Below, one piece after another: positions 48,992 through 58,052 of a stretch of 64,000 bases of DNA. Made by a program: the position numbers and the translations under genes. This stretch comes from Janibacter corallicola NBRC 107790 (GTDB lineage: Bacteria; Actinomycetota; Actinomycetes; Actinomycetales; Dermatophilaceae): contig NZ_BCSR01000003.1 of NCBI RefSeq assembly GCF_001570965.1, forward strand, positions 1 through 64,000. Direction: 5' to 3'. The notes under the pieces were generated by a model. The model was not told the origin of the DNA. It saw only the letters and a program-made list of their open reading frames with translations, and ran no database searches. Each line of letters opens with the position of its first letter. Positions within the stretch are counted from its first letter, which is position 1.

Positions 48992-50338
48992 GTGCTCGCA
49001 CCACTGAAGCGTGTCTCGTTCGGCACGCAGGTCCTCATCGGTCTCGTCCTCGGCGTCGTGCTCGGCATGGTCGCCCGTCAGCTGGGCGGCACCGAGGCCG
49101 ACCCCAACTGGCTCACCCAGACCCTCGACGTCGTCGGTTCCTCCTTCGTCAGCCTGCTGCGCGCGATCGTCCCGCCGCTGGTCTTCCTCGCGATCGTCGC
49201 TTCCATCGCCAACCTGCGGCAGGTCACCGGCGCGGCCCGCCTCGCCGGGCAGACGCTGCTGTGGTTCGCCGTGACCGCCCTGCTGGCCGTCGGGACCGGC
49301 GTCGGCCTCGGCCTGCTCATCGACCCGGCGAACGGCGCGCAGGTGACCCGTGACCAGGCCGCCGCCCCGGAGAGCACCGGTTCGTGGCTGGACTTCCTCA
49401 CCGGCATCATCCCGACCAACCCGCTCGGCATCGAGGGGTCCGTCGAGGCCGGTTCGGTCGCCTTCGACTTCAACGTCCTGCAGATCCTCGTCATCGCGAT
49501 CGTCGTCGGCATCGCCACGCTCAAGGTCGGCGAGCAGGCCGAGCCCTTCCTCACCTTCAGCCGCTCCGCGCTCGCGGTCGTGCAGAAGGTCCTCTGGTGG
49601 ATCATCCGCCTCGCCCCGATCGCCACCGTCGGCCTGCTCGGCACCGCCGTGGCCACCTACGGCTGGGACGCGCTCGGCTCGCTCGGCCGCTTCGTCGCGG
49701 CGATCTACATCGGCCTGGCCATCGTGCTCGGCATCATCTACCCGGCCCTGCTGCGGGTCCACGGCCTGTCCGTGCGTCGCTTCTACGGGGGCGCCTGGCC
49801 GGCCATCCAGCTCGGCTTCGTCTCCCGCTCCTCGATCGGCACGCTGCCCCTCACCCAGAGCGTGACCGAGCGCAACCTCGGGGTGCCGCGGGAGTACGCC
49901 TCCTTCGCCGTGCCGCTCGGCGCGACGACCAAGATGGACGGCTGCGCGGCGATCTACCCGGCGATCTCGGCGATCTTCGTCGCCCAGTTCTTCGGCATGT
50001 CCCTCTCGCCGACCGACTACCTGCTCATCGCCTTCGTCTCGGTCATCGGCTCCGCCGCGACCGCGGGCGTGACCGGCGCGGTCGTCATGCTCACCCTCAC
50101 CCTCTCCACGCTCGGCCTGCCGCTCGAGGGCGTCGGCCTGCTGCTCGCGGTCGACCCGATCCTCGACATGGGACGCACGGCCACGAACGTCGCCGGGCAG
50201 GCACTCGTCCCGACGCTCGTGGCCGCCCGCGAGGGGATCCTCGACACGGTCGCGTACGACCGGCGCTCCACCGGCGACGTGTGGGAGGACGAGGAGGCAG
50301 AGCTCGAGGGCGCCGAGCCCGCTCCCGTCACCGCCTGA
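48992..50338 (+). CDS. Dicarboxylate/amino acid:cation symporter (DAACS family)
   Basis: 448-residue secondary transporter with about eight transmembrane helices and two re-entrant loops. The substrate region shows the serine-rich motif FVSRSSIGTLPLTQ, the NMDGT-type motif TTKMDGCAAIYPAI and the helix VDPILDMGRTATNVAGQAL. Members carry glutamate, aspartate, C4-dicarboxylates or serine/threonine with Na+ or H+; the substrate is not decidable here. The GTG at 48992 is preceded by AAAAGGAAA. The C-terminal tail is acidic. Confidence 0.92.
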   Translation: MLAPLKRVSFGTQVLIGLVLGVVLGMVARQLGGTEADPNWLTQTLDVVGSSFVSLLRAIVPPLVFLAIVASIANLRQVTGAARLAGQTLLWFAVTALLAVGTGVGLGLLIDPANGAQVTRDQAAAPESTGSWLDFLTGIIPTNPLGIEGSVEAGSVAFDFNVLQILVIAIVVGIATLKVGEQAEPFLTFSRSALAVVQKVLWWIIRLAPIATVGLLGTAVATYGWDALGSLGRFVAAIYIGLAIVLGIIYPALLRVHGLSVRRFYGGAWPAIQLGFVSRSSIGTLPLTQSVTERNLGVPREYASFAVPLGATTKMDGCAAIYPAISAIFVAQFFGMSLSPTDYLLIAFVSVIGSAATAGVTGAVVMLTLTLSTLGLPLEGVGLLLAVDPILDMGRTATNVAGQALVPTLVAAREGILDTVAYDRRSTGDVWEDEEAELEGAEPAPVTA

Positions 50339-50378
50339 CCCCCTGCGCCGGGTCGAGGTGATCTCGCTCGACTGCGGT

Positions 50379-50420
50379 TCGAGGTTCCAGCGACCGTCTA
50401 TTCGGTCGCTGGAACCTCGA
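50379..50420. terminator. Bidirectional terminator
   Basis: An 18 bp perfect stem (50379-50396 with 50403-50420) around TCTATT, between the convergent symporter and glgX genes. It ends directly against the glgX stop codon. No poly-T run on either side. Confidence 0.8.
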
Positions 50421-50421
50421 C

Positions 50422-52605
50422 TCAGGTCGCGTCGTCGGCGCGGTAGACCCGCACCGTCGACGCGGAGACCGGCACCTCACGCCCGTCCACGGGGACGAAG
50501 GGGGCTCGAACGGCCGGTTCCTGCGGTGTGACCGAGGAACCTCGAAGGGCTTCGTCGGCCGGACGCTCCCAGGCGCTGTCCCAGAGCAGGTGGTAGCCGC
50601 CCACCCCCGGCGGTGCGGGGAGGGTGAGCGTGGCGTCCTCGCCGCCGCCGTGCAGCACGACGAGCAGCGATTCGTGCCCGAGATGGCCCCCGCTGAGATA
50701 CATCTGCAGCGTGCGCACCCGCCCGTCGTCCCACTGCCCGTCCATGAGCTCCCCGGCGGCGTCGTACCAGGCGATGTCGGTCGAGCCGTCCTCCGAGACC
50801 GGGCTCCCGGTGAAGAAGCGCCGCTGCCGCAGCGTCGGGTACCGCCGTCGCAACCCGACGAGGAAGGCCGTCGTGTCGACGAGGTCCTGTTGCCACCCCT
50901 CGAGGTCCCAGTCCACCCAGGAGATCTCGTTGTCCTGGCAGTAGCGGTTGTTGTTGCCCCGACCGGTCCGCCCGAGCTCGTCGCCCCCGGTGAGCATCGG
51001 GACGCCGGTCGCGAGCAGCTGGGTCGCCATGAGGTTGCGGATCGAGCGGCGTCGCAGACCGAGCACCACGGCGTCGTCGGTGTCTCCCTCGACCCCGTGG
51101 TTCCAGCTGCGGTTGTCCTCGGTGCCGTCCCGGCCCCCTTCGCCGTTGGCCTCGTTGTGCTTGTGGTCGTGGCTGGTCAGGTCGCGCATCGTGAAGCCGT
51201 CGTGGGCGGTGACGAAGTTGATCGACGCCTGCGGCCCGCGCACCGGCCCCGAGAAGAGGTCCTCCGACCCGGCGAGCCGCGTCGCCAGCTCGGCCACCCC
51301 GTGCTGCGCCTCCTCGCCGCGGCGCACCCGCCCGAGGTCGACCAGCCAGAAGTCGCGCGCGGCGTCGCGGAAGCGGTCGTTCCACTCGCTGATCGGCTCC
51401 GGGAACTGACCGGTGCGCCAGCCGTCCGGCCCGACGTCCCACGGCTCCGCGACGAGCGTCACCTCGGCGAGCAGCGGGTCGTTGCGCAGCGCGGTGAGCA
51501 GCGGGTGGTCCGGGTCGAAGACGCCGTGCCGGTCCCGCGCCAGCGCGGTCATCAGGTCGAAGCGGAAGCCGTCGACGTGGCACTCGCCGACCCAGTAGCG
51601 CAACGAGTCCAGGACCATCGACGCGACGACGGGGTGGGTGACGTCGAGCGTCCCGCCGCAGCCGGTGACGTCGACGTCGCGGCCGTGCTCGTCCAGCCGG
51701 TAGTACGCCTGACCGTCCAGCCCCCGCCAGGACAGCGTCGCGTCCGTGACCGACTGCTCCGCGGTGTGGTTGTAGACCACGTCGAGCAGCACCGCGATGC
51801 CGGCGGCGTGCAGCAGCTTGACCATGCCCTTGAACTCGCGCAGCGCCTCGGCCGGCTCCTGGTCGGAGGCATAGGGCAGGTGCGGGGCGAAGAAGCCGGT
51901 CGTGTTGTAGCCCCAGTGGTTGGTCAGGCCGAGGTCGCGCAGGTGCGGCTCGTCGGTGTGGGCGTGCACGGGCAGCAGCTCCAGCGTCGTCACCCCGAGG
52001 CGGTGCAGGTGGGCGATCGTCGCCGGGTGGGCCATGCCCGCATACGTGCCGCGGAGGTGCTCGGGCACCCCCGGCAGCAGCAGCGTCAGCTCGCGCACGT
52101 GCGTCTCGTAGATCACCGAGTCGCCGAGCTCGACGTCGGGGGAGCGGTCCTCCCCCCAGTCGAAGGAGGTGTCGATGATCACCGACCGCGGGACGAAGGG
52201 GGCCGAGTCCCCGCAGGAGCGTCGCCCCGGCTCGTGCTCCCCGGAGGGGTGCACGACGTGGGCGAAGACCGCCGGGTCGTAGGTGACCTCGCCCTCGACG
52301 GCGCGGGCGTAGGGGTCGAGGAGGAGCTTCGCCGGGTTGTGCCGGTGGCCCTGCTCGGGTGCCCAGGGACCCTCGACCCGGAAGCCGTACCGGGTCCCGG
52401 GGCCGACCCCGGCGACGTGGCCGGACCACCAGCCGTGGCGCCGGGTGGGCAGCTCGCACCGCGTCTCGGTGCCGTCGGCGGCGAAGTGGCAGAAGAGGAC
52501 CCTCGTCGCGTGGGAGGCGAAGACGGCCACGTCCGCCCCGCCGGGGACCGGGTGCACGCCGGGTCGCGGCGCGCGCGGGAGCGGCTGGGCGCGCGAGGTC
52601 GGCAT
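50422..52605 (-). CDS. glgX: Glycogen debranching enzyme GlgX
   Basis: 727-residue GH13_11 isoamylase-type enzyme that hydrolyses alpha-1,6 links of glycogen after phosphorylase trimming. CBM48 N-terminal domain, then the barrel with the nucleophile Asp in VDGFRFDLMTAL (about 348), Glu in LVAEPWDVGP (about 384), and Asp in TAHDGFTM. The motif NNRYCQDNEISWVDW of GlgX/TreX is present. Three CGAAGGGGG copies fall in this gene. It complements glgP and glgB nearby. Confidence 0.96.
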   Translation of the reverse strand: MPTSRAQPLPRAPRPGVHPVPGGADVAVFASHATRVLFCHFAADGTETRCELPTRRHGWWSGHVAGVGPGTRYGFRVEGPWAPEQGHRHNPAKLLLDPYARAVEGEVTYDPAVFAHVVHPSGEHEPGRRSCGDSAPFVPRSVIIDTSFDWGEDRSPDVELGDSVIYETHVRELTLLLPGVPEHLRGTYAGMAHPATIAHLHRLGVTTLELLPVHAHTDEPHLRDLGLTNHWGYNTTGFFAPHLPYASDQEPAEALREFKGMVKLLHAAGIAVLLDVVYNHTAEQSVTDATLSWRGLDGQAYYRLDEHGRDVDVTGCGGTLDVTHPVVASMVLDSLRYWVGECHVDGFRFDLMTALARDRHGVFDPDHPLLTALRNDPLLAEVTLVAEPWDVGPDGWRTGQFPEPISEWNDRFRDAARDFWLVDLGRVRRGEEAQHGVAELATRLAGSEDLFSGPVRGPQASINFVTAHDGFTMRDLTSHDHKHNEANGEGGRDGTEDNRSWNHGVEGDTDDAVVLGLRRRSIRNLMATQLLATGVPMLTGGDELGRTGRGNNNRYCQDNEISWVDWDLEGWQQDLVDTTAFLVGLRRRYPTLRQRRFFTGSPVSEDGSTDIAWYDAAGELMDGQWDDGRVRTLQMYLSGGHLGHESLLVVLHGGGEDATLTLPAPPGVGGYHLLWDSAWERPADEALRGSSVTPQEPAVRAPFVPVDGREVPVSASTVRVYRADDAT

Positions 52606-52627
52606 GGCTGACAGCGTATGCAGTAGG

Positions 52628-52633
52628 TACGTT
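52628..52633 (+). promoter_or_regulatory. -10 element (TACGTT) before the YbjN gene
   Basis: The hexamer ends 7 bases before the ATG at 52641, which has no ribosome-binding site; leaderless spacing. Confidence 0.5.
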
Positions 52634-52640
52634 TGGGCTC

Positions 52641-53165
52641 ATGAGTGATCCCACCGCGATCCCGAACTTCGGCCCCAACAACAACGGTGACTCCGGTAGC
52701 TCCGGCGAGACCGGGCAGCAGGAGGAGGCGCTGCGCGACCGGGTGCAGGCCGCCCTGACGGAGCTGGGCCTCGAGCCCAGCGTGGACAAGGACGGCGACG
52801 TCGCCTTCACCTTCTCCGAGCAGCAGATGTTCGTCCGCTGCACCGACGACGAGTCCAACGTGCTGCGCGTCTTCGGCCAGTGGGCCCTCGAGGACCCCGT
52901 GCCGAGCGACCCGAACGAGCGGCTGCAGGTGTGCAACGACCTCAACGTCGCCTTCAACCTCGTCAAGTCCGCCGTCGCGGGTGACACCCTCCTCGTGACG
53001 AGCGAGCACATCCTGCCGCGCGGCGCCGACGTGCGCGGCCTGCTCGGCCTCGCGCTGCCGCTCGTGCTCCAGGGCGTCCAGCTCTGGCACCAGCGGGCCA
53101 CCGGCCAGGAGCCGGGCGGCGAGGGCGCCGGGCAGGGTGAGCAGGGCGCGGAGGGCCAAGCATGA
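52641..53165 (+). CDS. YbjN domain-containing protein
   Basis: 174-residue protein with a single YbjN domain (about 30-145), a fold related to type III secretion chaperones; conserved pattern VDKDGDVAFTFSEQQMFVRC and NDLNVAFNLVKSAVAGDTLLV. The N terminus is Asn/Gly/Ser-rich and the C terminus Gly/Gln/Glu-rich. YbjN proteins are linked to stress and motility regulation in enterobacteria, without a known reaction. It overlaps the enoyl-CoA hydratase gene by 4 bases. Confidence 0.85.
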   Translation: MSDPTAIPNFGPNNNGDSGSSGETGQQEEALRDRVQAALTELGLEPSVDKDGDVAFTFSEQQMFVRCTDDESNVLRVFGQWALEDPVPSDPNERLQVCNDLNVAFNLVKSAVAGDTLLVTSEHILPRGADVRGLLGLALPLVLQGVQLWHQRATGQEPGGEGAGQGEQGAEGQA

Positions 53166-53941
53166 CCGACATCGTGCGCGTCGAGGTCGAGGGTGGCATC
53201 GCCGTCATCCGGCTGGACCGGCCGAAGATGAACGCCCTGGACGCCGACATGCAGCGGCGCCTCCTCGACGCCGCCACCCGGGTCTCCGACGACGCGGACG
53301 TCGCCGCGGTCGTCGTGTGGGGCGGGGAGAAGGTCTTCGCCGCGGGCGCGGACGTGAAGGAGATGTCCGACATGTCCTACACGGACATGCTCGAGCACGT
53401 GCGTCTGCTGCACGCCTTCAGCCGCGGCCTCGCCGCGATCCCGAAGCCGACCGTCGCCGCGGTCACCGGCTACGCCCTCGGCGGTGGGCTCGAGACCGCG
53501 CTCAGCTGCGACTTCCGGGTCGTGGCGGAGAACGCGAAGATGGGCCTGCCGGAGATCCAGCTCGGCATCATCCCCGGCGCCGGCGGCACCCAGCGGCTCC
53601 CGCGCCTCGTCGGCCCGGCGAAGGCCAAGAGCATGCTCTTCACCGGCCGGCACGTCGGCGCCGAGGAGGCGCTCGCGATCGGTCTGGCGGACCAGGTCGT
53701 CCCCGCGGATCAGGTGCTCGACGCCGCCAAGGCGATGGTCGCCCCCTTCGTCGGCGGTCCGGCGGTCGCCCTCCGCGGCGCCAAGGAGGCCGTGGACCGC
53801 GGTCTCGAGGTGGACCTGCAGACGGGCCTGGAGATCGAGGCGCAGATCTTCTCCGGGCTCTTCGCGACGAAGGACCAGAAGACCGGCATGCGCAGCTTCG
53901 TCGAGAACGGTCCCGGCAAGGCGACCTTCGAGGGAGCCTGA
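53162..53941 (+). CDS. Enoyl-CoA hydratase/isomerase family protein
   Basis: 259-residue crotonase-fold enzyme. It has the oxyanion-hole motif FAAGADVKEM, a second in GYALGGGLETALSCDFRV, and the segment GLPEIQLGIIPGAGGTQRLPRLVG with the Glu expected in hydratases. It could supply the crotonase step (3-hydroxybutyryl-CoA to crotonyl-CoA) of the ethylmalonyl-CoA pathway, but fatty acid oxidation is equally possible. Overlaps the YbjN gene (ATGA) and is followed after 4 bases by a methyltransferase gene. Confidence 0.92.
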   Translation: MTDIVRVEVEGGIAVIRLDRPKMNALDADMQRRLLDAATRVSDDADVAAVVVWGGEKVFAAGADVKEMSDMSYTDMLEHVRLLHAFSRGLAAIPKPTVAAVTGYALGGGLETALSCDFRVVAENAKMGLPEIQLGIIPGAGGTQRLPRLVGPAKAKSMLFTGRHVGAEEALAIGLADQVVPADQVLDAAKAMVAPFVGGPAVALRGAKEAVDRGLEVDLQTGLEIEAQIFSGLFATKDQKTGMRSFVENGPGKATFEGA

Positions 53942-53945
53942 GCCG

Positions 53946-54920
53946 ATGAGCGACCCGAGCGCGACCTCCTCGGCGGCGACCGCCGAGGAGGTCGAGCGCG
54001 CCTGGCAGGACAACACCCTCGCCCAGGTGCTCTACCACGACTGGGAGGCGGGCAGCTACGACGAGAAGTGGTCGATCTCCTTCGACGAGCGCTGCACCTC
54101 GATCGTGCGCGACCGCTTCATGCGGGTGCTGCGTTCCGGCCTCCGGCCGGGGGAGTCCGCTCCCTACCGACGGGTGCTCGAGATCGGCGCCGGCACCGGC
54201 TTCTTCTCGCTCAACCTGCGTCTCGCCGGTCTCGTCGAGGAAGTCTCGGTCTCCGACCTCTCCCCGGGCATGGTGCAGGCGGCGCAGCGCAACGCCGAGC
54301 GCCTCGGCTTCACCGTCGAAGGGAGCGTGGCCGCGGCGGAGTCGCTGCCCTACCCCGACGAGTGCTTCGATCTCGTCGTCGGGCACGCCGTGCTCCACCA
54401 CATCCCCGACGTGGAGGCCGCGCTCGCCGAGGTGCTGCGGGTGCTCGCGCCCGGGGGGCGCTTCGTCATCGCCGGTGAGCCCACGACGATCGGCAACTGG
54501 TATGCCCGCCACCTCGGGCGGCTCACCTGGGAGACGGCTACCCGGGTGACCCGGTTGCCGCCGCTGCGGCGGCGGTGGGCCCGCGAGCAGGAGGAGCTGG
54601 ACGAGTCCTCCCGCGCCGCCGCGCTGGAGGCCGTCGTCGACCTGCACACCTTCGACCCCGCCGACCTGGCCGCGACCGCCCGCCGCGCCGGAGCGGGGGA
54701 CGTCGGGACCGCGACCGAGGAGCTGGTCTCGGCCTTCGTCGGCTGGCCGGTGCGCACCTTCGAGTACGCGGTCAACCCGGAGCGGCTCGGCTTCGGGTGG
54801 GCGCGTTTCGCCTACGGCACCTGGGTCCGGCTGATGAAGCTCGACTCGGCGCTCGCCCGCGTCGTCCCGCAGCGCTTCTTCTACAACGTCGGCATCACCG
54901 GCACCAAGCCGCGGAGGTGA
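53946..54920 (+). CDS. Class I SAM-dependent methyltransferase
   Basis: 324-residue methyltransferase. Motif I is VLEIGAGTGFFSLNLR (about 77-92), the post-I acidic residue lies in VSVSDLSPGMV, and motif IV is FDLVVGHAVLHHIPD (about 140), followed by the usual LRVLAPGGRFVIAGEP. The C-terminal part (about 205-324) is longer than the core and of unknown use. The substrate cannot be inferred. It overlaps the acyltransferase gene (GTGA), so the two may act on the same molecule. Confidence 0.88.
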   Translation: MSDPSATSSAATAEEVERAWQDNTLAQVLYHDWEAGSYDEKWSISFDERCTSIVRDRFMRVLRSGLRPGESAPYRRVLEIGAGTGFFSLNLRLAGLVEEVSVSDLSPGMVQAAQRNAERLGFTVEGSVAAAESLPYPDECFDLVVGHAVLHHIPDVEAALAEVLRVLAPGGRFVIAGEPTTIGNWYARHLGRLTWETATRVTRLPPLRRRWAREQEELDESSRAAALEAVVDLHTFDPADLAATARRAGAGDVGTATEELVSAFVGWPVRTFEYAVNPERLGFGWARFAYGTWVRLMKLDSALARVVPQRFFYNVGITGTKPRR

Positions 54921-55555
54921 GCGCGCTGCCCACGTGGTGGCACTGGGCCCGGTGGGTGATCGCCAACCGTGCCTGGAGCCACCACCACCTGCTCGGTTAC
55001 CTGCGGATGCTGCGCGCCCGGGCCCGGGTGCCGGGTCTCGTCTTCGAGGGGCCCTGCTTCATCGGGCCGGACGTGCAGTTCCAGGTCGCTCCCGGCACGG
55101 CCCGGCTCGTCGTCGGTGCCTACACCCACATCGGTGGCGGAAGCGCCCTTCGCGCCCACGAGGGGACGCTGCGGATCGGACCCAAGACCGTCATCGGTGT
55201 CCGCAACACCGTCAACACGTGGCTGGACGTCGAGATCGGTGCGTCGTGCATCTTCGCCGACGACGTGTACGTGTGCGACTTCGACCACCGCACCGAGGAC
55301 CTGGACGTGCCGATCAAGGACCAGGGCATCGTGAAGTCCCCGGTCCGCATCGGCGACGACGTGTGGGTCGCGACGAAGGTCGTGGTCACCCGGGGCAGCG
55401 ACATCGGCCCGCACTCGGTCGTGGCCGCCGGTGCGGTCGTGCGCGGGCAGCACCCGGAGCTCTCCCTGATCGCGGGTGTCCCGGCGCGGGTCGTCAGGCG
55501 AAGGGAGCAGGCCCCGCCTCCCGATGACCTGGACCTGCCGCCGGAGTGGGCATGA
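54917..55555 (+). CDS. Left-handed beta-helix (hexapeptide repeat) acyltransferase
   Basis: 212-residue protein of the WbbJ/LacA-like acyltransferase group. After a short helical N terminus (about 1-40), hexapeptide repeats run from about residue 45 to 190 (VVGAYTHIGGGSALR, IGDDVWVATKVVVTRGSDIGPHSVVAAGAVV). His in CDFDHRTEDL fits the catalytic loop of these enzymes. It probably acetylates a sugar or polysaccharide. GTG start overlapping the methyltransferase stop. Confidence 0.88.
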   Translation: MSALPTWWHWARWVIANRAWSHHHLLGYLRMLRARARVPGLVFEGPCFIGPDVQFQVAPGTARLVVGAYTHIGGGSALRAHEGTLRIGPKTVIGVRNTVNTWLDVEIGASCIFADDVYVCDFDHRTEDLDVPIKDQGIVKSPVRIGDDVWVATKVVVTRGSDIGPHSVVAAGAVVRGQHPELSLIAGVPARVVRRREQAPPPDDLDLPPEWA

Positions 55556-55562
55556 TGGCGGC

Positions 55563-55904
55563 ATGAGCAGCGAAGCCCTCGACGTCCTCGTCCTGCACGT
55601 CCCGAGCGAGTCCACCGAGGCGGTGCTGGCCGCCCTCTTCGAGGCCGGCGCCGGTGAGGTGGGGGAGTACCGGGAGTGCGCCTTCGTCCTGACGGGGCGG
55701 GGGCAGTTCCGCCCGGTCGGCGGAGCGGACCCCGCGATCGGTGAGGTGGGCGAGCTGACGCACGTCACCGAGGACCGGGTCGAGATCACCCTGCAGCGCT
55801 CGCGGCGCCCGGCGGTCGTGGCCGCGCTGCGGGCCGCCCACCCCTACGAGGAGCCCTCCTTCCACGTCCTCGAGGACGCCGCGTCCGGGGGCGCCACCGC
55901 GTGA
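55563..55904 (+). CDS. Stand-alone NIF3/YqfO-insert-type domain protein
   Basis: 113-residue protein whose sequence (VLVLHVPSESTEAVLAALFEAGAGEVGEYRECAFVLTGRGQFRP, then RVEITLQRSRRPAVVAALRAAHPYEEPSFHVLE) matches the CutA1-like domain inserted in the middle of long NIF3/YqfO proteins. The two flanking metal-binding NIF3 halves are absent. CATGAT ends 6 bases before the ATG at 55563. Function unknown; ligand-binding is plausible. Confidence 0.8.
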   Translation: MSSEALDVLVLHVPSESTEAVLAALFEAGAGEVGEYRECAFVLTGRGQFRPVGGADPAIGEVGELTHVTEDRVEITLQRSRRPAVVAALRAAHPYEEPSFHVLEDAASGGATA

Positions 55905-55944
55905 CGGCGGCCTGCCGATGTGGCGAACGGCACCCGCCGCCGTC

Positions 55945-55973
55945 TTGGATGGGGGCACCCGGCTCGATAGCGT
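55945..55973 (+). promoter_or_regulatory. Promoter of etfBA
   Basis: TTGGAT (55945-55950) and TAGCGT (55968-55973) are separated by 17 bases, a good housekeeping-type promoter 93 bases before the etfB start. The 161-base gap between the preceding gene and etfB otherwise holds only a GC-rich leader. Confidence 0.65.
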
Positions 55974-56065
55974 GATGAGAACCGGGAACCCCCTTCTCGG
56001 GCGAGAGCCCGGCTCGGAGGTACCCGTTCCCAGCACCCGCACCCCAGGAAGAGGACGATTCACCG

Positions 56066-56845
56066 ATGAACATCGTCGTCTGCGTGAAGCACGTTCCGGA
56101 CGCACAGTCCGAGCGTGGGTTCAACGAGGACAACACGACCGATCGCCAGTCCGTCGACGGGCTGCTCTCCGAGCTGGACGAGTACGCCGTCGAGCAGGCG
56201 CTGCAGCTCGGCGAGGCGAACGAGGGTGAGGTCACCGTCCTCACCGTCGGCCCGGCCGACGCCGCGGACGCGGTGAAGAAGTCCCTCCAGATGGGCGCCG
56301 ACAAGGGCGTGCACGTCTCCGACGACGCGATCGCCGGGTCCGACGCCCCCGCGACCTCCCTCATCCTGGCCGAGGCCATCAAGAAGATCGGCACCCCCGA
56401 CGTCGTCCTCACCGGTATGGCCTCCACCGACGGCACCATGGGCGTCGTGCCCGCGATGGTCGCCGAGCGCCTCGGGCTGCCGCAGGTCACCTACGTCTCC
56501 GAGCTGGCTGTCGAGGGCGGCGCCGTGAAGGCCCGCCGCGACGGCGACACCGCGAGCGAGACGATCGAGGCCTCCCTCCCGGCGCTGGTCTCGGTCACCG
56601 ACCAGATCAACGAGCCGCGCTACCCCTCCTTCAAGGGGATCATGGCCGCGAAGAAGAAGCCGGTCGAGGAGTGGGCCCTGGCCGACCTCGGCGTCGACGC
56701 CGGCCAGGTCGGCCTCGCCAACGCCTGGACCCAGGTCGAGGCCACCAACAAGCGCCCGCCGCGCGAGCAGGGCACCATCGTCACCGACGAGGGCGACGGC
56801 GGCACCAAGCTCGCCGAGTTCCTGACCACCCACAAGTTCGTCTGA
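56066..56845 (+). CDS. etfB: Electron transfer flavoprotein subunit beta
   Basis: 259-residue ETF beta (FixA family) that binds AMP and with EtfA carries electrons from acyl-CoA dehydrogenases to the quinone pool. It has the N-terminal strand IVVCVKHVPD, VLTGMASTDGTMGVVPAMVAERLGLPQVTYV, and the dehydrogenase recognition loop near RRDGDTASETIEASLPALV. It starts with ATG after CCAGGAAGAGG. etfA follows after 29 bases. Methylsuccinyl-CoA dehydrogenase of the ethylmalonyl-CoA pathway would be one electron donor (inference). Confidence 0.95.
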   Translation: MNIVVCVKHVPDAQSERGFNEDNTTDRQSVDGLLSELDEYAVEQALQLGEANEGEVTVLTVGPADAADAVKKSLQMGADKGVHVSDDAIAGSDAPATSLILAEAIKKIGTPDVVLTGMASTDGTMGVVPAMVAERLGLPQVTYVSELAVEGGAVKARRDGDTASETIEASLPALVSVTDQINEPRYPSFKGIMAAKKKPVEEWALADLGVDAGQVGLANAWTQVEATNKRPPREQGTIVTDEGDGGTKLAEFLTTHKFV

Positions 56846-56874
56846 GCGAGACTCAGTAGACAAGGAGCACACCC

Positions 56875-57825
56875 ATGGCTGAAGTCCTCGTCCTCGTCGA
56901 CCACGCGAGCGGTGCGGTGAAGAAGCCCGCCGCCGAGATGCTGACGGTCGCCCGTCGCTTCGGCGAGCCGTCCGCCGTCTTCATCGGCCCCGGCGCCGAC
57001 ACCGCGAAGGACCTGCTCGCGCGCTACGGCGCCGAGAAGATCTACTCCGTCTCCGACTCGAGCGCCTGGGAGCACCTCGTGGCCCCCCAGGCCGAGATCC
57101 TCGCCCAGCTCGTGAGCGAGAAGCAGCCGGCCGCGGTGCTCATCCCGAGCAACTCCGCCGGCAAGGAGATCGGCGCCCGCCTCGCCATCAAGACCGAGTC
57201 CGGTCTGATCACGGACGTCGAGGACGTCCAGGCAGGCGGCGACGGCCCCGTCACCACCCAGTCGGTCTTCGCCGGCAGCTACACCGTCGACTCCAAGGTC
57301 ACCAAGGGCACGCCGATCATCTGCGTCAAGCCGAACTCGGCCGCCCCCGAGCAGGCCGCCGGGGCGGGCGCCTTCGAGGAGCTTTCCGTGAGCATCTCCG
57401 AGGACGCCAAGGCCGCGAAGATCACCGCGTCCGAGCCGAAGAAGGCCTCCGGCCGCCCCGAGCTCACCGAGGCGGCGATCGTCGTCTCCGGTGGTCGCGG
57501 CACCGGTGGTGACTTCTCCCCGGTCGAGACCTTCGCCGACACCCTCGGTGCGGCCGTCGGCGCCTCGCGCGCAGCGGTCGACGCCGGCTGGTACCCGCAC
57601 TCCTCGCAGGTCGGCCAGACCGGTAAGCAGGTCAGCCCGCAGCTCTACGTCGCCGCCGGCATCTCCGGCGCGATCCAGCACCGCGCGGGCATGCAGACCT
57701 CGAAGACGATCGTCGCCGTCAACAAGGACGAGGAGGCGCCGATCTTCGAGCTCGTCGACTTCGGCGTCGTCGGCGACCTCTTCCAGGTCCTGCCCCAGGC
57801 CACGGAGGCCGTCAAGGGCAAGTGA
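56875..57825 (+). CDS. etfA: Electron transfer flavoprotein subunit alpha
   Basis: 316-residue ETF alpha (FixB family). The C-terminal FAD-binding domain has the signature [61 protein letters not shown] and a final [24 protein letters not shown]. Length and features are normal. ATG follows ACAAGGAG. It forms the heterodimer with EtfB encoded just upstream and is followed by a terminator. Confidence 0.96.
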   Translation: MAEVLVLVDHASGAVKKPAAEMLTVARRFGEPSAVFIGPGADTAKDLLARYGAEKIYSVSDSSAWEHLVAPQAEILAQLVSEKQPAAVLIPSNSAGKEIGARLAIKTESGLITDVEDVQAGGDGPVTTQSVFAGSYTVDSKVTKGTPIICVKPNSAAPEQAAGAGAFEELSVSISEDAKAAKITASEPKKASGRPELTEAAIVVSGGRGTGGDFSPVETFADTLGAAVGASRAAVDAGWYPHSSQVGQTGKQVSPQLYVAAGISGAIQHRAGMQTSKTIVAVNKDEEAPIFELVDFGVVGDLFQVLPQATEAVKGK

Positions 57826-57838
57826 GCCCAGCCTCGAA

Positions 57839-57868
57839 GGGCCCCGCACCAGCACTGGTGCGGGGCCC
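57839..57868 (+). terminator. Terminator of etfBA
   Basis: A perfect 13 bp GC-rich stem (57839-57851 with 57856-57868) with a GCAC loop, 13 bases after the etfA stop. Confidence 0.8.
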
Positions 57869-57907
57869 TCGTCGTGTCGTGGCTGATCCGGAGCACGGGG
57901 GTCTGTT

Positions 57908-58013
57908 ACTCGCGGGTACTGCACCATGCTCCGTGTCGCCGGCGAGGTGGATCGCCGGGAGATCAAGGTTCTGTCAGTTCTCGAGGTCTGAGGGTGGTGT
58001 AGTACCCGCGAGT
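57908..58013. repeat. Structured 106 bp element with 19 bp near-perfect terminal inverted repeats
   Basis: ACTCGCGGGTACTGCACCA at 57908-57926 matches the reverse complement of 57995-58013 at 18 of 19 positions. Between them lies a smaller stem (CCGGCGA/TCGCCGG). The AT-richer content differs from the surroundings. It could be a miniature inverted-repeat element, a pair of operator sites, or a structured RNA. Confidence 0.5.
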
Positions 58014-58052
58014 TGCGAACGTGCGTGGTCCCTGCCCCCGGTGACGCCGCGG

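Noticed and set aside
46122-49004. Minus-strand open frame continuing glgE upstream to 49004
   Set aside because: It is the shadow of glgP; family similarity to GlgE begins only near 46100.
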